Origin: Paenibacillus sp. RC67
GTDB lineage: Bacteria; Bacillota; Bacilli; Paenibacillales; NBRC-103111
DNA length: 64,000 nt
Direction: 5' to 3'
NCBI RefSeq assembly: GCF_030020805.1
Contig: NZ_CP125098.1
Coordinates: 5,789,501-5,853,500, forward strand
Shown: positions 51,293 to 60,634 of the stretch, piece by piece
How positions within the stretch are numbered: the first letter of the stretch is position 1
Layout: every line of letters starts with the position of its first letter
Made by a program: the position numbers and the translations under genes
The notes under the pieces: generated by a model
The model's database searches: none
Seen by the model: the letters and a program-made list of their open reading frames with translations, nothing else
Told to the model about the DNA's origin: nothing

Positions 51293-52477
51293 TTAGTCAA
51301 GCCACTTATACACTTTGCCCGGATTCGTTTCCACCGTACTCACCGGCAGCTCGAACACCGGCTTTCCTCGCTTCACCTCAGAAGGAAGCAAGCCCTTGCC
51401 AATCGTCACAGGCGTCCCCATCGGAACCATGTCAAACAGCTCCTCAACATCCTCTTTCAGCATCCTTATACAGCCAAGAGACTGATCCTTCTCGATGCTG
51501 GACGGTTTATTCGTACCGTGAATCGCATATTGGGTATCCGATAACTGCATGCCTCTGCTTCCGAATTCTCCGTTGGACTTGCCGTTCGGATTACGAACCT
51601 TCTCCGATATCTCGAACGTGCCTTCCGGGGTGCGGTCAGCCCCCAGTCCAACCGGATAGCTTCTTACGATAAGCTGTCCGCTAACGAGTGCGAGTCGATG
51701 GCTTGTCTTATCCACCACTATGCGAAGCGGCTCAGTTAAAGGCTTCACCAATCCGCCTGTACCAATAGCAGAAGTGTTCGCAGATGGCTCACTAGAAAGT
51801 GAGTCGGTACCGCCTGCTTGTCCCTCTCCCTGACCACCGCCAGCTGAATCTCCCATTCCCGCCTTTTTGCCCTGGTCAAACAGCTGCTCCATGAAAGGGG
51901 TCACTCCCGGCAGCATATTATTAGGATAAGGCTGACTTAGATCCTGTATGTTCTCCGGCATCTTGCCATTCTTCTGCTTGTAAGACGTTAACGCGGACCT
52001 TAATACCAGCTCCTGCTCACGCTGCTCTGCCCAAGCGCTGAATACCGCCTGGGGTTTACTCGCCTCTGTTGGTTGACAGCTGCAGCTCTCCGCATCATGG
52101 TACTGGATTTGCTGGGTTGCTGCATCCTCCTTCCCTTCAACGGAAAGCAGAATTTGCGGAGACTTGGACCACGAGATCCACTTACCATCCTCGGTTGGTC
52201 TCCCATAGGCCAAAATAGCATAGCGGTTCACCCTCTCCTTCAACAGCATTTCCTGGAGAGCAGCGGCGGTATTTTCTTTATTTTTGGAGCCGGTCACGTA
52301 GTACACCTTTGTTTCTTGAACCTGCTCTTGAGTCATCCCCTCGGGAAGCGCTGCCGCCGTTTTATCCTTCTGCTTATTCAGCTCCGGCGACAATAGAATG
52401 CCGAGTACCATTAAGATAGTCAAAGCAGTCCATCGCAACCGCTGCTGCAGCTTCTTTTTTTGCCCAGCTGCTCCCAT
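51293..52477 (-). CDS. L,D-transpeptidase (YkuD domain)
   Basis: A 394-aa membrane-anchored or secreted enzyme that crosslinks or modifies peptidoglycan. One N-terminal helix (WTALTILMVLGILLS), a central region of low complexity (GMGDSAGGGQGEGQAGGTDS), then a YkuD domain with conserved AIHGTNKPSSI and the catalytic SLGCIRM; a short C-terminal part follows. The start overlaps the upstream 104-aa gene by 58 bases and has no clear ribosome site of its own, so translation is likely coupled. Confidence 0.92.
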   Translation of the reverse strand: MGAAGQKKKLQQRLRWTALTILMVLGILLSPELNKQKDKTAAALPEGMTQEQVQETKVYYVTGSKNKENTAAALQEMLLKERVNRYAILAYGRPTEDGKWISWSKSPQILLSVEGKEDAATQQIQYHDAESCSCQPTEASKPQAVFSAWAEQREQELVLRSALTSYKQKNGKMPENIQDLSQPYPNNMLPGVTPFMEQLFDQGKKAGMGDSAGGGQGEGQAGGTDSLSSEPSANTSAIGTGGLVKPLTEPLRIVVDKTSHRLALVSGQLIVRSYPVGLGADRTPEGTFEISEKVRNPNGKSNGEFGSRGMQLSDTQYAIHGTNKPSSIEKDQSLGCIRMLKEDVEELFDMVPMGTPVTIGKGLLPSEVKRGKPVFELPVSTVETNPGKVYKWLD

Positions 52478-52734
52478 TGACGTAGTGACTGCTCTGATTC
52501 CGGAGATACCGCAATCGTTTGATTCTCGAACGCTTCATAAATTTCCCCTGCTTGTGTATAGCAATACAGAGCTTTCCCCCGCTTGCCCTGAGCGTCATAC
52601 TCCCGTCCAAGCAAGTACCAAGCCATTTTATTAGTCGGATGCTCACGTACATATTTTTTAAGATATTGCGGATTTTCTAATGGATGATGCTGAAAAAATT
52701 GCTGAAGCTGCTCATCATGGTCTTTTGCTTTCAT
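52420..52734 (-). CDS. Hypothetical 104-aa TPR-like protein
   Basis: ATG 52734 follows AAGAAGGGG. A tetratricopeptide-like pair of helices is suggested by NKMAWYLLGREYDAQGKRGK followed by ALYCYTQAGEIYEAF, with the typical W/L/G/Y/A/Y spacing of a TPR. The end is rich in Ser and Cys and reads through the start of the transpeptidase gene. A partner for the transpeptidase is possible. Confidence 0.7.
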   Translation of the reverse strand: MKAKDHDEQLQQFFQHHPLENPQYLKKYVREHPTNKMAWYLLGREYDAQGKRGKALYCYTQAGEIYEAFENQTIAVSPESEQSLRQWEQLGKKRSCSSGCDGLL

Positions 52735-52803
52735 CTCGACCCCTTCTTTCCACCTTCTCCCACTAATATCGGCAAGCGATCCCTTTTTTTAAAGGGGCAC
52801 ACT

Positions 52804-52860
52804 AAAAACACCCGGCTCCCATTGAGAACCTTACTGGTTTCATCGGGTCACCGGGTGTAT
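52804..52860 (-). terminator. Terminator of the second HD-GYP gene
   Basis: ACACCCGG pairs with CCGGGTGT; on the minus strand the stem is followed by TTTTTAG. Part of it overlaps the last bases before the HD-GYP stop. Confidence 0.75.
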
Positions 52861-52863
52861 GCT

Positions 52864-53607
52864 TTACTCCTGTTTGTTCGCTTCGGCTTGCTCAGTCAAT
52901 TTATGAAAACCTTCCAAATAGTCACGGTGCTCCATTACCTTCTCGAACGCCTCAACGACCACTGGATCAAAATGCGTCCCTTTGCAGCGAATAATTTCCT
53001 GTACCCCGTCCCAATAGCTTCTCCCCTTAGAGTATGGCCGATCCGTAGTCATGGCATCGAAGGCATCTGCCACAGCTACGATTCTTGCAAAGAATGGGAT
53101 TTCATCGCCGCTAAGTCCATCCGGATAACCGGAACCATCCATTTTCTCATGATGATATTTGGCTACCTCCGTCGCTTGAAGCATCCTTTCCTCCGGCTCC
53201 ATCTTGGATAGGATTCTTGCTCCTATCGTCGTATGGGAGATCATGATATGAAACTCTTCGTCATCCAGGCTGTCCGCTTTTAGAAGGATTTTATCAGGAA
53301 CACCGATTTTTCCGATATCATGCATCAATGCGGCTCTATAGAAATGCTTGCATTCCTCTTCCGGTATTTTCAGCTCTCTGGCAATCCATAGGGAATATAA
53401 TGCCACTCTAGAGGAATGACCTGCCGTGTAAGGGTCTCGGGAATCCAATGCAAGTACAAGGGAACGAATAACGCTCATCGAGACGAGTTCATCCTTGTCG
53501 TGCAAGCTGCTGTTCGCCAACAACGCTGAATAGAGCAAGAAGGAGAGCTCGTTGTTTTTTTGTTCCAATTCAGCAATTTTATCGTGAAGCTGCTGCAAGT
53601 CGGACAT
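52864..53607 (-). CDS. HD-GYP domain protein, putative c-di-GMP phosphodiesterase
   Basis: ATG 53607 follows AGGAGGAGAAG (247 aa). A coiled-coil start (MSDLQQLHDKIAELEQKNNE) leads to a complete HD-GYP domain: His64 (TAGHSSRVA), His96-Asp97 (ALMHDIGKIG), His125 and HHEKMDGSGYP (152-162), then ARIVAVADAFDAMTTDRPY. It has no sensor domain. It is transcribed downstream of the NHL/stalk protein on the same strand, but a terminator separates them, so co-transcription is uncertain. Confidence 0.93.
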   Translation of the reverse strand: MSDLQQLHDKIAELEQKNNELSFLLYSALLANSSLHDKDELVSMSVIRSLVLALDSRDPYTAGHSSRVALYSLWIARELKIPEEECKHFYRAALMHDIGKIGVPDKILLKADSLDDEEFHIMISHTTIGARILSKMEPEERMLQATEVAKYHHEKMDGSGYPDGLSGDEIPFFARIVAVADAFDAMTTDRPYSKGRSYWDGVQEIIRCKGTHFDPVVVEAFEKVMEHRDYLEGFHKLTEQAEANKQE

Positions 53608-53663
53608 CGACTTCTCCTCCTGTCTCATGACCATATGAACTGCGATGATAGACTAATTGCTTC

Positions 53664-53718
53664 AAAAAAACCTATACTGAGAAAGAAACCCCATCGTATT
53701 TCTTTCTATCAGTATAGG
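53664..53718 (-). terminator. Terminator of the NHL/stalk gene
   Basis: CCTATACTGA-GAAAGAAA pairs with TTTCTTTC-TATCAGTATAGG; the minus strand then carries seven T. Confidence 0.85.
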
Positions 53719-53734
53719 TCATATCCCCATGAAT

Positions 53735-55354
53735 TTATTTATTCGTCTGCTTCTCTCTTAAAATAACCGTTCTTGTCCCATTATCCCACTGCACATCCAT
53801 ACCGATTTCTTCTGCAAAAAAACGTACAGGAACAAATGTGCGGTCCTGTTTTATATAGGGTGCCGTATCCGTTTCCTTGAGAACGTCCGGCTTTCCTGCT
53901 TCAATCTTCTTAATTCCTGTCTTATCGAGATATAACTCGATAGTCACATCGCCTTTCTTCAGTTGAACGATTCGATTATCATCCTGATAACTAACTTTAT
54001 AACCTAACGCTTCCGTAATTGCGCGTACTGGAATCATGGTTCTATCGTTTACGATCTCAGGCTGAGCATCAAATGCTATGATTTGTGACCCCAACACGAC
54101 TTTGACCATATCGTCTTTCGGCAATTCCGAAGGCAGTTTATATACGTTTAACTGGCGAATTTTGTTGCCAAACGCATCGGCAATATAGATTGTACCATCC
54201 GACGCCACAACAACATCCGTCGGCTTCTGGAATTGGGCAGATCGTTCGATCCCATCGGCTTCTCCAGCTACTAGCTTAGAATCCCCTGCCAACGTAACAA
54301 CCTTCCCGTTGGACAAGTAGCGGATAGAATAATTCATACTGTCTGCAATAAGGAGACCGCCATCCGCCGTCAACGTAATCCCCATCGGGTAGTTGAACAG
54401 AGCTTTCTGAGCATCCCCGTCGGCATATCCGCCTGCTGCATACAGGCTCGTCAGACCATACATTGATTCTGTTCCATCGGCGCTGCCACCGGCAACCGTC
54501 GTTACTTTACCTGTACCAAAATCCATGTAGCGAATTTTTTGATTCCCTGAATCACTTATAAACAAATTGCCTTTGGAGTCGATAGCAAGTGCTGTCGGCT
54601 CGTTAAACTTGGACTTGGCGATATCGCCATCCACAAAGTCTCCACTCCATAAGACTTGTCCGGGGGTTACCTCAACGGCTCGTTTGGAGGGCGCAGTCAA
54701 TGTTGTTACTGTGCCGTCAGCTGTAATCTTCCTGATCACATGGTTAAGTGTGTCGGCCACATATAAGGTGCCGTTAGGAGCTACTGCGACATCCTGTGGA
54801 CTATTAAAGGTCGCTTCCGCACCCTTAGCATCATTACTACCCATTAAGCCGTTACCGGCCAATGTCGTGACTTTGCCAGCCGCGTCTATTTTCCTGATGG
54901 CATTATTGCCGGAATCAGCCACATAAATATTACCTGCGGAATCCTGTGCCATTCCTGCCGGTCGTTGAAAAACGGAAGATGCAGCATCTGCATCATAACG
55001 TCCCCCGATGGGAAAGCCCTTAACGTCTTTGCCGATCATCATGCCGGCCATGCTGGTCACCTTCGTATTGGAAATACTGCGAAGCAAATGATTTTTCATA
55101 TCAGACACGAGAAGCGTCCCATCTTTAAGTACCAGCAATCCGTATGGATTACGGAATGTCGCTTGCAGCCTGTTCTCGTCATTATGGCTTCCATCGTCAC
55201 CGAGACCGGCATACGTGGTAATATTGGTCATGATTTGACCCGTACTGTTTCTTAAACCTTCTTTGTCGATACTGGCCGCCCAAGCGCCTGTACCGCCTCC
55301 AAGTAAGCTTACGGCCATGACCGTTGCAGCCAACAGCCTCACTGATTTATTCAT
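53735..55354 (-). CDS. Secreted NHL-repeat protein with C-terminal stalk domain
   Basis: A 539-aa secreted protein; signal peptide MNKSVRLLAATVMAVSLLGG to about residue 27. Five or more NHL repeats form a propeller, each with the pattern F-x-x-P-x-G/D-V/L-A-x-D-x-x-G-x-x-Y-V-A-D-x-x-N-x-x-I-R (for example GNIYVADSGNNAIRKID). The C-terminal 110 aa are a stalk domain as in copper amine oxidase N-terminal regions: INDRTMIPVRAITEALGYKV and TFVPVRFFAEEIGMDVQWDN. Such stalks are widespread at Paenibacillus surfaces. It lies beside the FecR-domain surface protein and probably acts outside the cell with it. Confidence 0.9.
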   Translation of the reverse strand: MNKSVRLLAATVMAVSLLGGGTGAWAASIDKEGLRNSTGQIMTNITTYAGLGDDGSHNDENRLQATFRNPYGLLVLKDGTLLVSDMKNHLLRSISNTKVTSMAGMMIGKDVKGFPIGGRYDADAASSVFQRPAGMAQDSAGNIYVADSGNNAIRKIDAAGKVTTLAGNGLMGSNDAKGAEATFNSPQDVAVAPNGTLYVADTLNHVIRKITADGTVTTLTAPSKRAVEVTPGQVLWSGDFVDGDIAKSKFNEPTALAIDSKGNLFISDSGNQKIRYMDFGTGKVTTVAGGSADGTESMYGLTSLYAAGGYADGDAQKALFNYPMGITLTADGGLLIADSMNYSIRYLSNGKVVTLAGDSKLVAGEADGIERSAQFQKPTDVVVASDGTIYIADAFGNKIRQLNVYKLPSELPKDDMVKVVLGSQIIAFDAQPEIVNDRTMIPVRAITEALGYKVSYQDDNRIVQLKKGDVTIELYLDKTGIKKIEAGKPDVLKETDTAPYIKQDRTFVPVRFFAEEIGMDVQWDNGTRTVILREKQTNK

Positions 55355-55383
55355 ATAAATCCCGTTCCCCTTCGTGAAAGCTC

Positions 55384-57684
55384 TTATTTAACGATTACCT
55401 CTACCGGATTGTTCTGCAAATTGACTTCGGACACTACATTCCCGTTTTTATCGACTATTTTGAAATACAGCAGCTTTACCTTCAAATTGTTAATGTCAGT
55501 ACCGGACAATGTCAAAGGAATGTCGATAAGCAGCATCTCTCCGTCAACGGTTATTAGATTCGCTCCCGAACCCGCTTCATAGTTGGTAGCTGCGTAGATC
55601 AGCTCGGATTGATCGTTACTTTTATACTCCTTCAATATCTCCACGCTCTGAGGCAAAGAGCCGAATACAGCGTTCGGATTTTTGGCAATTGTGCCGTCAC
55701 CGTTATAGCTGAGTCTTTTATCATAGGCAAGGTGCATCTCAGCTGCATATAGAGCTTTGGCATTGACGAAGTTTTTCAATGCAAGTGTAGCTGTAACCGT
55801 ATTATCGGGATTACGGACCGATTTCAATATAACTCCCATGGAACCATCCGTCGTAATTTTCGGAAGCTGAACCGGATTTGATAGCTTCCCGCTTCGTTCG
55901 GTTACCAGGGTCAGCTTATCATATACAGCCGCCTTGTCAGTAACCAAGCTAGTTAAAGGAATCGATACCTCCTGATCTCCTTTACCATCCGCTTCAGCTA
56001 CTAAACTGCCCTGATTCAACACTTTAACCTTTGTATTGAGAGGCCCCTTCGCCACTACAACTGGCACGTTGGTGATCCAATCCGTCTTAGGACTGATCAA
56101 TATCGGGGTATCCGAGATGATTACAGGCGGCAATGAAAGCTGGACGCTAGGTATTCCGTTGCGAACGGCTTCCGCTTTGAATCGATAAGTTCCGTCAGCT
56201 AGAACGCCCAATGTCATTGTTGCTTCCTCATCACCTTTACCCTCGACGGAACTTACCAAATCGCTACCGTTATATAAGTTTACAATCACTCCAAGAGGAG
56301 CTTTCCAACGAATAACAGCAGGATTAAAGGTTGTTACTTCCGCCGTCGGGCTTACTAACACCGGTTGTGCGGGACGACTGCTACCAGATGGCCTTCCACT
56401 ACTGCTGCTTCCGCCGCTTGTAGACGTACTGCCACCGGTAGTGGTACTGCCTTCATTAGTGCCTGATGCAAGCTGCTGCTTCGCCTTCTCTCTTGCATCA
56501 TTTTCAAGCTGTTTGTTGGCTGCCTCTAACCGTTCTCTTTCTTTTTGTAGTCGTGCGAGTAAATCTGCTTGCTGCTGCTGCATTTGCGCTATTCGCGCAT
56601 TTTCTTCAGCGCTTTTACTAGTCTTCTCCTGCTGTAATTTCTTGAGAGCTTCTACTTCAGGATCGATGCCCGCCTTGTTATTTAAAGGAAGTACATGATT
56701 CAAGTCTATTTTTTTTGCCGGATCATTGATTTGTTCGTTCAATCGGTTAATAAAATCTTTGCTCAGCTTGCCTGCATCTACCGCTGCTTTTGCTATATTA
56801 GAGATTAAAGCATCAAAATTGGCGGAAACCTTATTCAAGTCTTCCAGGCTTGTCAGCTTCAGAATACTGCCATCGGGACTTTCAATACCAGCCTCGAGAT
56901 CCTTCAATAACTTTTGTATTATTTCCTTATTCTCTTTGTCAATGTCTGCATAGCTCTTAAGGATGGCCTCTAAAACTTTGGGAGAAGCTTGACTGACAAT
57001 ACTATTAATATCTACATAGCCGACCTGGGTCCGAAGGTCTTGAGCTTGATCCCTGTCGTTCAAGCTAATTTGCTGTGAAGGGTATACATTGACGCCCTGC
57101 GTACTTTGGGAACCGTCTGCCTGCGGTACATTAGTGGTAGAATTCACAACCCCGGCAGCAACTACCATCGAGGTACGGCCCGTCAGTGGATCTACTGTAG
57201 TCAAGAATTGGGTACCCCGTACGCCCATTACAGCGGTTGGCGTCTCAATCTCATATTCATCCTCGGAGCTGACCAAGCTTTTTACCTTAGCCCATGCCGA
57301 CCCTGCCCACATTTTGAATTTGGAAGTTTTTCCGTCATTGGAATCCAACAATTCCGTAATGGAAATCTCCGTATTATCTCCAATAGTAATTTCATCATTC
57401 CGATCGGCGATTTTTAAAGTTAAGGAAGAATTATAGCCAGTTATTATGAAATCCCCCTGATTCAGGGTCATTTCTTTGTATGCGGTAAACGATTTCGAGC
57501 CTCCGGCTTTACGCACGCTGACGTCACCAGTCAGTTCCGTTACAATGGCCGCACGAGACGATTTCGCTTGTACGGACGGAACCATCCACACGGAAGACAG
57601 CATAGAAAGCACCATGCAAAATACAACAAAAACCGCGAAAAATGAAGTGCCGTTATGTACCTTTAGCCTTAATTTATTACTCAC
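55384..57684 (-). CDS. FecR-domain surface protein with coiled coil and cohesin-like domain
   Basis: GTG 57684 follows GAGAGGAGAT (766 aa); the ATG at 57741 lacks a site. Order: signal peptide (to about 40), FecR domain (about 45-165) with ETPTAVMGVRGTQF, a long helical part, a Gln/Glu coiled coil (about 345-405), a Ser/Gly/Thr linker (406-440), two similar Ig-like units (445-610) and a cohesin-like C-terminal domain (YAAEMHLAYDKRLSYNG). No sorting signal or membrane helix at the C-terminus. It is the middle member of a same-strand block with a CHASE2 cyclase and an NHL/stalk protein. Confidence 0.9.
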   Translation of the reverse strand: MSNKLRLKVHNGTSFFAVFVVFCMVLSMLSSVWMVPSVQAKSSRAAIVTELTGDVSVRKAGGSKSFTAYKEMTLNQGDFIITGYNSSLTLKIADRNDEITIGDNTEISITELLDSNDGKTSKFKMWAGSAWAKVKSLVSSEDEYEIETPTAVMGVRGTQFLTTVDPLTGRTSMVVAAGVVNSTTNVPQADGSQSTQGVNVYPSQQISLNDRDQAQDLRTQVGYVDINSIVSQASPKVLEAILKSYADIDKENKEIIQKLLKDLEAGIESPDGSILKLTSLEDLNKVSANFDALISNIAKAAVDAGKLSKDFINRLNEQINDPAKKIDLNHVLPLNNKAGIDPEVEALKKLQQEKTSKSAEENARIAQMQQQQADLLARLQKERERLEAANKQLENDAREKAKQQLASGTNEGSTTTGGSTSTSGGSSSSGRPSGSSRPAQPVLVSPTAEVTTFNPAVIRWKAPLGVIVNLYNGSDLVSSVEGKGDEEATMTLGVLADGTYRFKAEAVRNGIPSVQLSLPPVIISDTPILISPKTDWITNVPVVVAKGPLNTKVKVLNQGSLVAEADGKGDQEVSIPLTSLVTDKAAVYDKLTLVTERSGKLSNPVQLPKITTDGSMGVILKSVRNPDNTVTATLALKNFVNAKALYAAEMHLAYDKRLSYNGDGTIAKNPNAVFGSLPQSVEILKEYKSNDQSELIYAATNYEAGSGANLITVDGEMLLIDIPLTLSGTDINNLKVKLLYFKIVDKNGNVVSEVNLQNNPVEVIVK

Positions 57685-57798
57685 AGTCAATCTCCTCTCA
57701 ACTAACGGTCGTTCTATGAAACTACGATTACCTTGCTTCATTGTACTCTATTAATTGTAATTTGGCAGGCAGCAAATGGCAATGCAAAAAATGGCGTT

Positions 57799-59628
57799 TT
57801 ATGACACCTGATGCGCTTCTTTTTCCTCGGATGGGGCTATTTTCCATTGAATGACTTCATATAGCTTTAAAGGCATGCTTTTTCCTTTCATCAGCTTCTC
57901 TCCGGCAAATTGATACTCGAAATACGACTTGGTCAGCTCGTACGTCGATTCCGATACGAGAATTTGATTTGGGCTTGTGTTCGACTCTATTCTAGCAGCC
58001 GTATTGACATTGTCTCCAATAGCTGTGTAGTCCACTCGCAGGTAGGAACCGATATTCCCAACGACTACATCGCCTGTATTGATCCCGATACCTACGCTAA
58101 TGGTAACGCCATATTTCTCCAATACTTCCGCACGAATCTTTTCCATCCCTTTTTGAATCTCATAGGCCGTCTTTACAGCATAATAAGGGTGGTGCGGTAC
58201 ATCCAATGGAGCGTTGTATAATATCATAGCCGCGTCTCCGATAAATTTATCGATTGTGCCGTGATTCTCCAGAGCCCGCTCTGTGATCAAGTTAAACATC
58301 ATGTTCAGAAAGTCAACGACCTCCTCCGGCTTCAGCTTCTCCGAGAGAGGGGTAAACCCTCGCACATCCAAAAACATTATCGTAAGCTCCTTGCTGATAC
58401 CACCCAATTGAATTTCCGAATCGCTTTTCGCAATTTCTTTGACCAAGTCAGGCGAGATATAGCGTCCGAACTGCTTGGTGATATAATTTTTTTGCTTGGT
58501 CTCAAAATACGTCTTCATCGCAATGTTCGCTAAATAGGAGATAAGTCCGCTGACCACTGCCCCGATCGTATCGATATAAAAATCGCTATATGCAAATGTC
58601 ATGTACTGTCCGATAATTAAAAGAATCGAAACTACAAAAATGACGACTACGGCTGTAATCGGTTTTAATCTCCATGTAAGGAACCCGTATAAAAGGATCA
58701 TCAGCGCAGCCAACGCAACCGTAACAGCCCCATTGGCAGGCTGAATCCATTGCTGCTTCAATATTTGATTCAAAATGTTCGCATGGGCGTACACTAGATG
58801 CATGTGCTCTTCGACAGGCGTGCTGCCTTCATCTGAACCTGGCGCAGTGTAGCCGATCAGAACGAGACGATCTTTGAACGTATCCTGGGGGATTGTTCCG
58901 CTCAATACACGAGAAACAGGAATCGTTTCAAAATCAAGCTCATTTACGTCCCATTTGATATACATCTCCGATTTGGGCCGGTTCTGTAAGGAAGGGGCAT
59001 TCAAGTACTTACTTACGTCAACACCCGCCAGTTGCGCCATAGCCAAGCCCATTGAGGGAAAGACGCCTTCGGGGGTATTGATCTGCAGCCAATTGGTACG
59101 AATTACGCCCTTATCGAAAACTGCATTGATATGGGCTTTATTTGCATACTGGCTAAATAAAGGGATAGGCTGTTCCACCTTACGAGCTGTAATCCATTCG
59201 CCTTCTTTAAGCTTCATCGTACGGTCAAAATCACTCTCTACATCCGCATGGGATGGAAGAACGATATTTTTATATTTGGACAACGCTTCAGCAAATCTTT
59301 TGTCGCTCTCAGGATTGTTGCTCTCGGTGTAAAATTCAACATCAAAGCCGATAACCTTAGCTCCAGCTTTTTCTAACCGTTCCACAAGCTCCGCATAAAC
59401 CTTTCGATCCCAAGGATAAGGACCTACCGATTTAATAGATTCGGTATCAATACCCACGACAACGATATCTTCATGCGGCTGCCCGGACATAGTCTGCTTT
59501 AAATTGAAATCGAACGCTTGGTTAGACAGCACTTTCCAAACACCTATAGTAAGAAAAATACAACAAATAAGTACGACAATGGTATTGCCTATCGCAATGA
59601 CCGCAGATTTACTGACAGCTTTTTTCAT
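57799..59628 (-). CDS. CHASE2-domain class III adenylate/guanylate cyclase
   Basis: A 609-aa protein: TM1 (10-32), CHASE2 sensor (about 40-310, with DIVVVGIDTESIKSVGPYPW and DRLVLIGYTAPGSDEGSTPV), three membrane helices (about 315-385) and a cytoplasmic class III cyclase. Both metal Asp are kept (FLDVRGF, FIGDAAM), as are the substrate Lys in IDKFIGD and the transition-state Asn/Arg in DNVNTAARIES. Product may be cAMP; cGMP cannot be excluded. The FecR-domain gene follows on the same strand; CHASE2 and FecR proteins are known to occur together in other bacteria. Confidence 0.94.
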   Translation of the reverse strand: MKKAVSKSAVIAIGNTIVVLICCIFLTIGVWKVLSNQAFDFNLKQTMSGQPHEDIVVVGIDTESIKSVGPYPWDRKVYAELVERLEKAGAKVIGFDVEFYTESNNPESDKRFAEALSKYKNIVLPSHADVESDFDRTMKLKEGEWITARKVEQPIPLFSQYANKAHINAVFDKGVIRTNWLQINTPEGVFPSMGLAMAQLAGVDVSKYLNAPSLQNRPKSEMYIKWDVNELDFETIPVSRVLSGTIPQDTFKDRLVLIGYTAPGSDEGSTPVEEHMHLVYAHANILNQILKQQWIQPANGAVTVALAALMILLYGFLTWRLKPITAVVVIFVVSILLIIGQYMTFAYSDFYIDTIGAVVSGLISYLANIAMKTYFETKQKNYITKQFGRYISPDLVKEIAKSDSEIQLGGISKELTIMFLDVRGFTPLSEKLKPEEVVDFLNMMFNLITERALENHGTIDKFIGDAAMILYNAPLDVPHHPYYAVKTAYEIQKGMEKIRAEVLEKYGVTISVGIGINTGDVVVGNIGSYLRVDYTAIGDNVNTAARIESNTSPNQILVSESTYELTKSYFEYQFAGEKLMKGKSMPLKLYEVIQWKIAPSEEKEAHQVS

Positions 59629-59710
59629 TCGTGCCCCTCCAGCCTAAGATTCGTACCTATATTATCACAATTTTTTCCTACTAGCTTAAATTTTATATAA
59701 AGAAACATGC

Positions 59711-59751
59711 AAAAAGACCTATTATTAGGAGTAAATACCTAATAACAGGTC
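59711..59751 (-). terminator. Terminator of the ferredoxin gene
   Basis: GACCTATTATTAGG pairs with CCTAATAACAGGTC (one mismatch), followed on the minus strand by TTTTT. Confidence 0.9.
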
Positions 59752-59785
59752 TCTCATTCGATCTTGCTATACAATCAACTGTAAA

Positions 59786-60019
59786 TTAGTTGAACGGGCT
59801 GTCAGCAACTTTGATGGAGTCTGTAGGACAGCCATCTTGTGCATCTTGCAGATCATCGTACAGATCTTCAGGAATTTCGGTTACGCCTTTGTTACCGTCT
59901 CCGTCAAAAATAACTTCTGCCAAACCTTCATCGTCGTAGTCATAAATGTCAGGAGCTGTGGCGCCACAGGCACCACATGCGATACAGGTATCTTTTTCAA
60001 CCCAAGTGTATTTTGCCAT
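59786..60019 (-). CDS. fer: [4Fe-4S] ferredoxin
   Basis: ATG 60019 follows GGGAGGAATT (77 aa). Cys12, Cys15, Cys18 (CIACGAC) and Cys64 (DGCPTDS) bind one 4Fe-4S cluster. The rest is acidic, as in B. subtilis Fer. It carries low-potential electrons for desaturases, P450s or synthases. A separate minus-strand gene with its own terminator, 104 bases after mobB. Confidence 0.95.
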   Translation of the reverse strand: MAKYTWVEKDTCIACGACGATAPDIYDYDDEGLAEVIFDGDGNKGVTEIPEDLYDDLQDAQDGCPTDSIKVADSPFN

Positions 60020-60123
60020 TTTAAAATTCCTCCCTATATTGAAAACCCTATTGTTTTTGTAGCCTTTACCACAAATATAATATAAAACGCATGAAAGTTC
60101 AAATATAAAGTCTACCAACCGCC

Positions 60124-60633
60124 TCAACAGTCGCTATTCTTTATATGTACAAGTATAAATTCGGCAATAGATGCGATATCTTCCGGATCAAAAAACGGAA
60201 TGTTACCGGAGATATGTTCCTTGAGTTCCTTCGGGGCAACAACTGCAACAGGCGGCTTCGGCAAGTGATGGATAATATCCGCTTGCTCCGAATAACGGAA
60301 TAAGGCAATTTGGTCGTGCCTTTCTTTCTTGAAGCCCTCCACAAGAATTAGGTCGAGCTTATTGGACTGCAAGGCATCTACCATTTGCTTGAGCGACTTG
60401 GACTCTCTGCGGAACACAACATACGACTCGGGGGAAACAACAACAGTCGCAGCGGCTCCCGCCTCAATGTACAGTGATGAATCCGAGCCAACCGCTTCTT
60501 TATAGTGCCCATGGGCATCGTGTTTAATCACGCCTGCACGAATTCCCTGCTCATGATAATACCCTACAAGCCTCGAAATTAGAGTTGTTTTTCCGCTGTC
60601 GGAAAAGCCTGCAAATCCAATGAAACCCGTCAT
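60124..60633 (-). CDS. mobB: Molybdopterin-guanine dinucleotide biosynthesis protein MobB
   Basis: A 169-aa P-loop GTPase, the adaptor that helps MobA attach GMP to molybdopterin. Walker A is GFSDSGKTTL (10-19); VIKHDAHGH and LDLILVEGFKKERH are family blocks. ATG 60633 follows GGAGGAAGAAT and lies one base after the dinB stop. No mobA, moa or moe gene is adjacent, so its presence in the queF-dinB-mobB operon looks opportunistic. Confidence 0.93.
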   Translation of the reverse strand: MTGFIGFAGFSDSGKTTLISRLVGYYHEQGIRAGVIKHDAHGHYKEAVGSDSSLYIEAGAAATVVVSPESYVVFRRESKSLKQMVDALQSNKLDLILVEGFKKERHDQIALFRYSEQADIIHHLPKPPVAVVAPKELKEHISGNIPFFDPEDIASIAEFILVHIKNSDC

Positions 60634-60634
60634 T

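Noticed and set aside
53735..55354. Repeated antisense frames opposite NHL repeats
   Set aside because: They mirror the repeat coding of the NHL gene and have no start signals.
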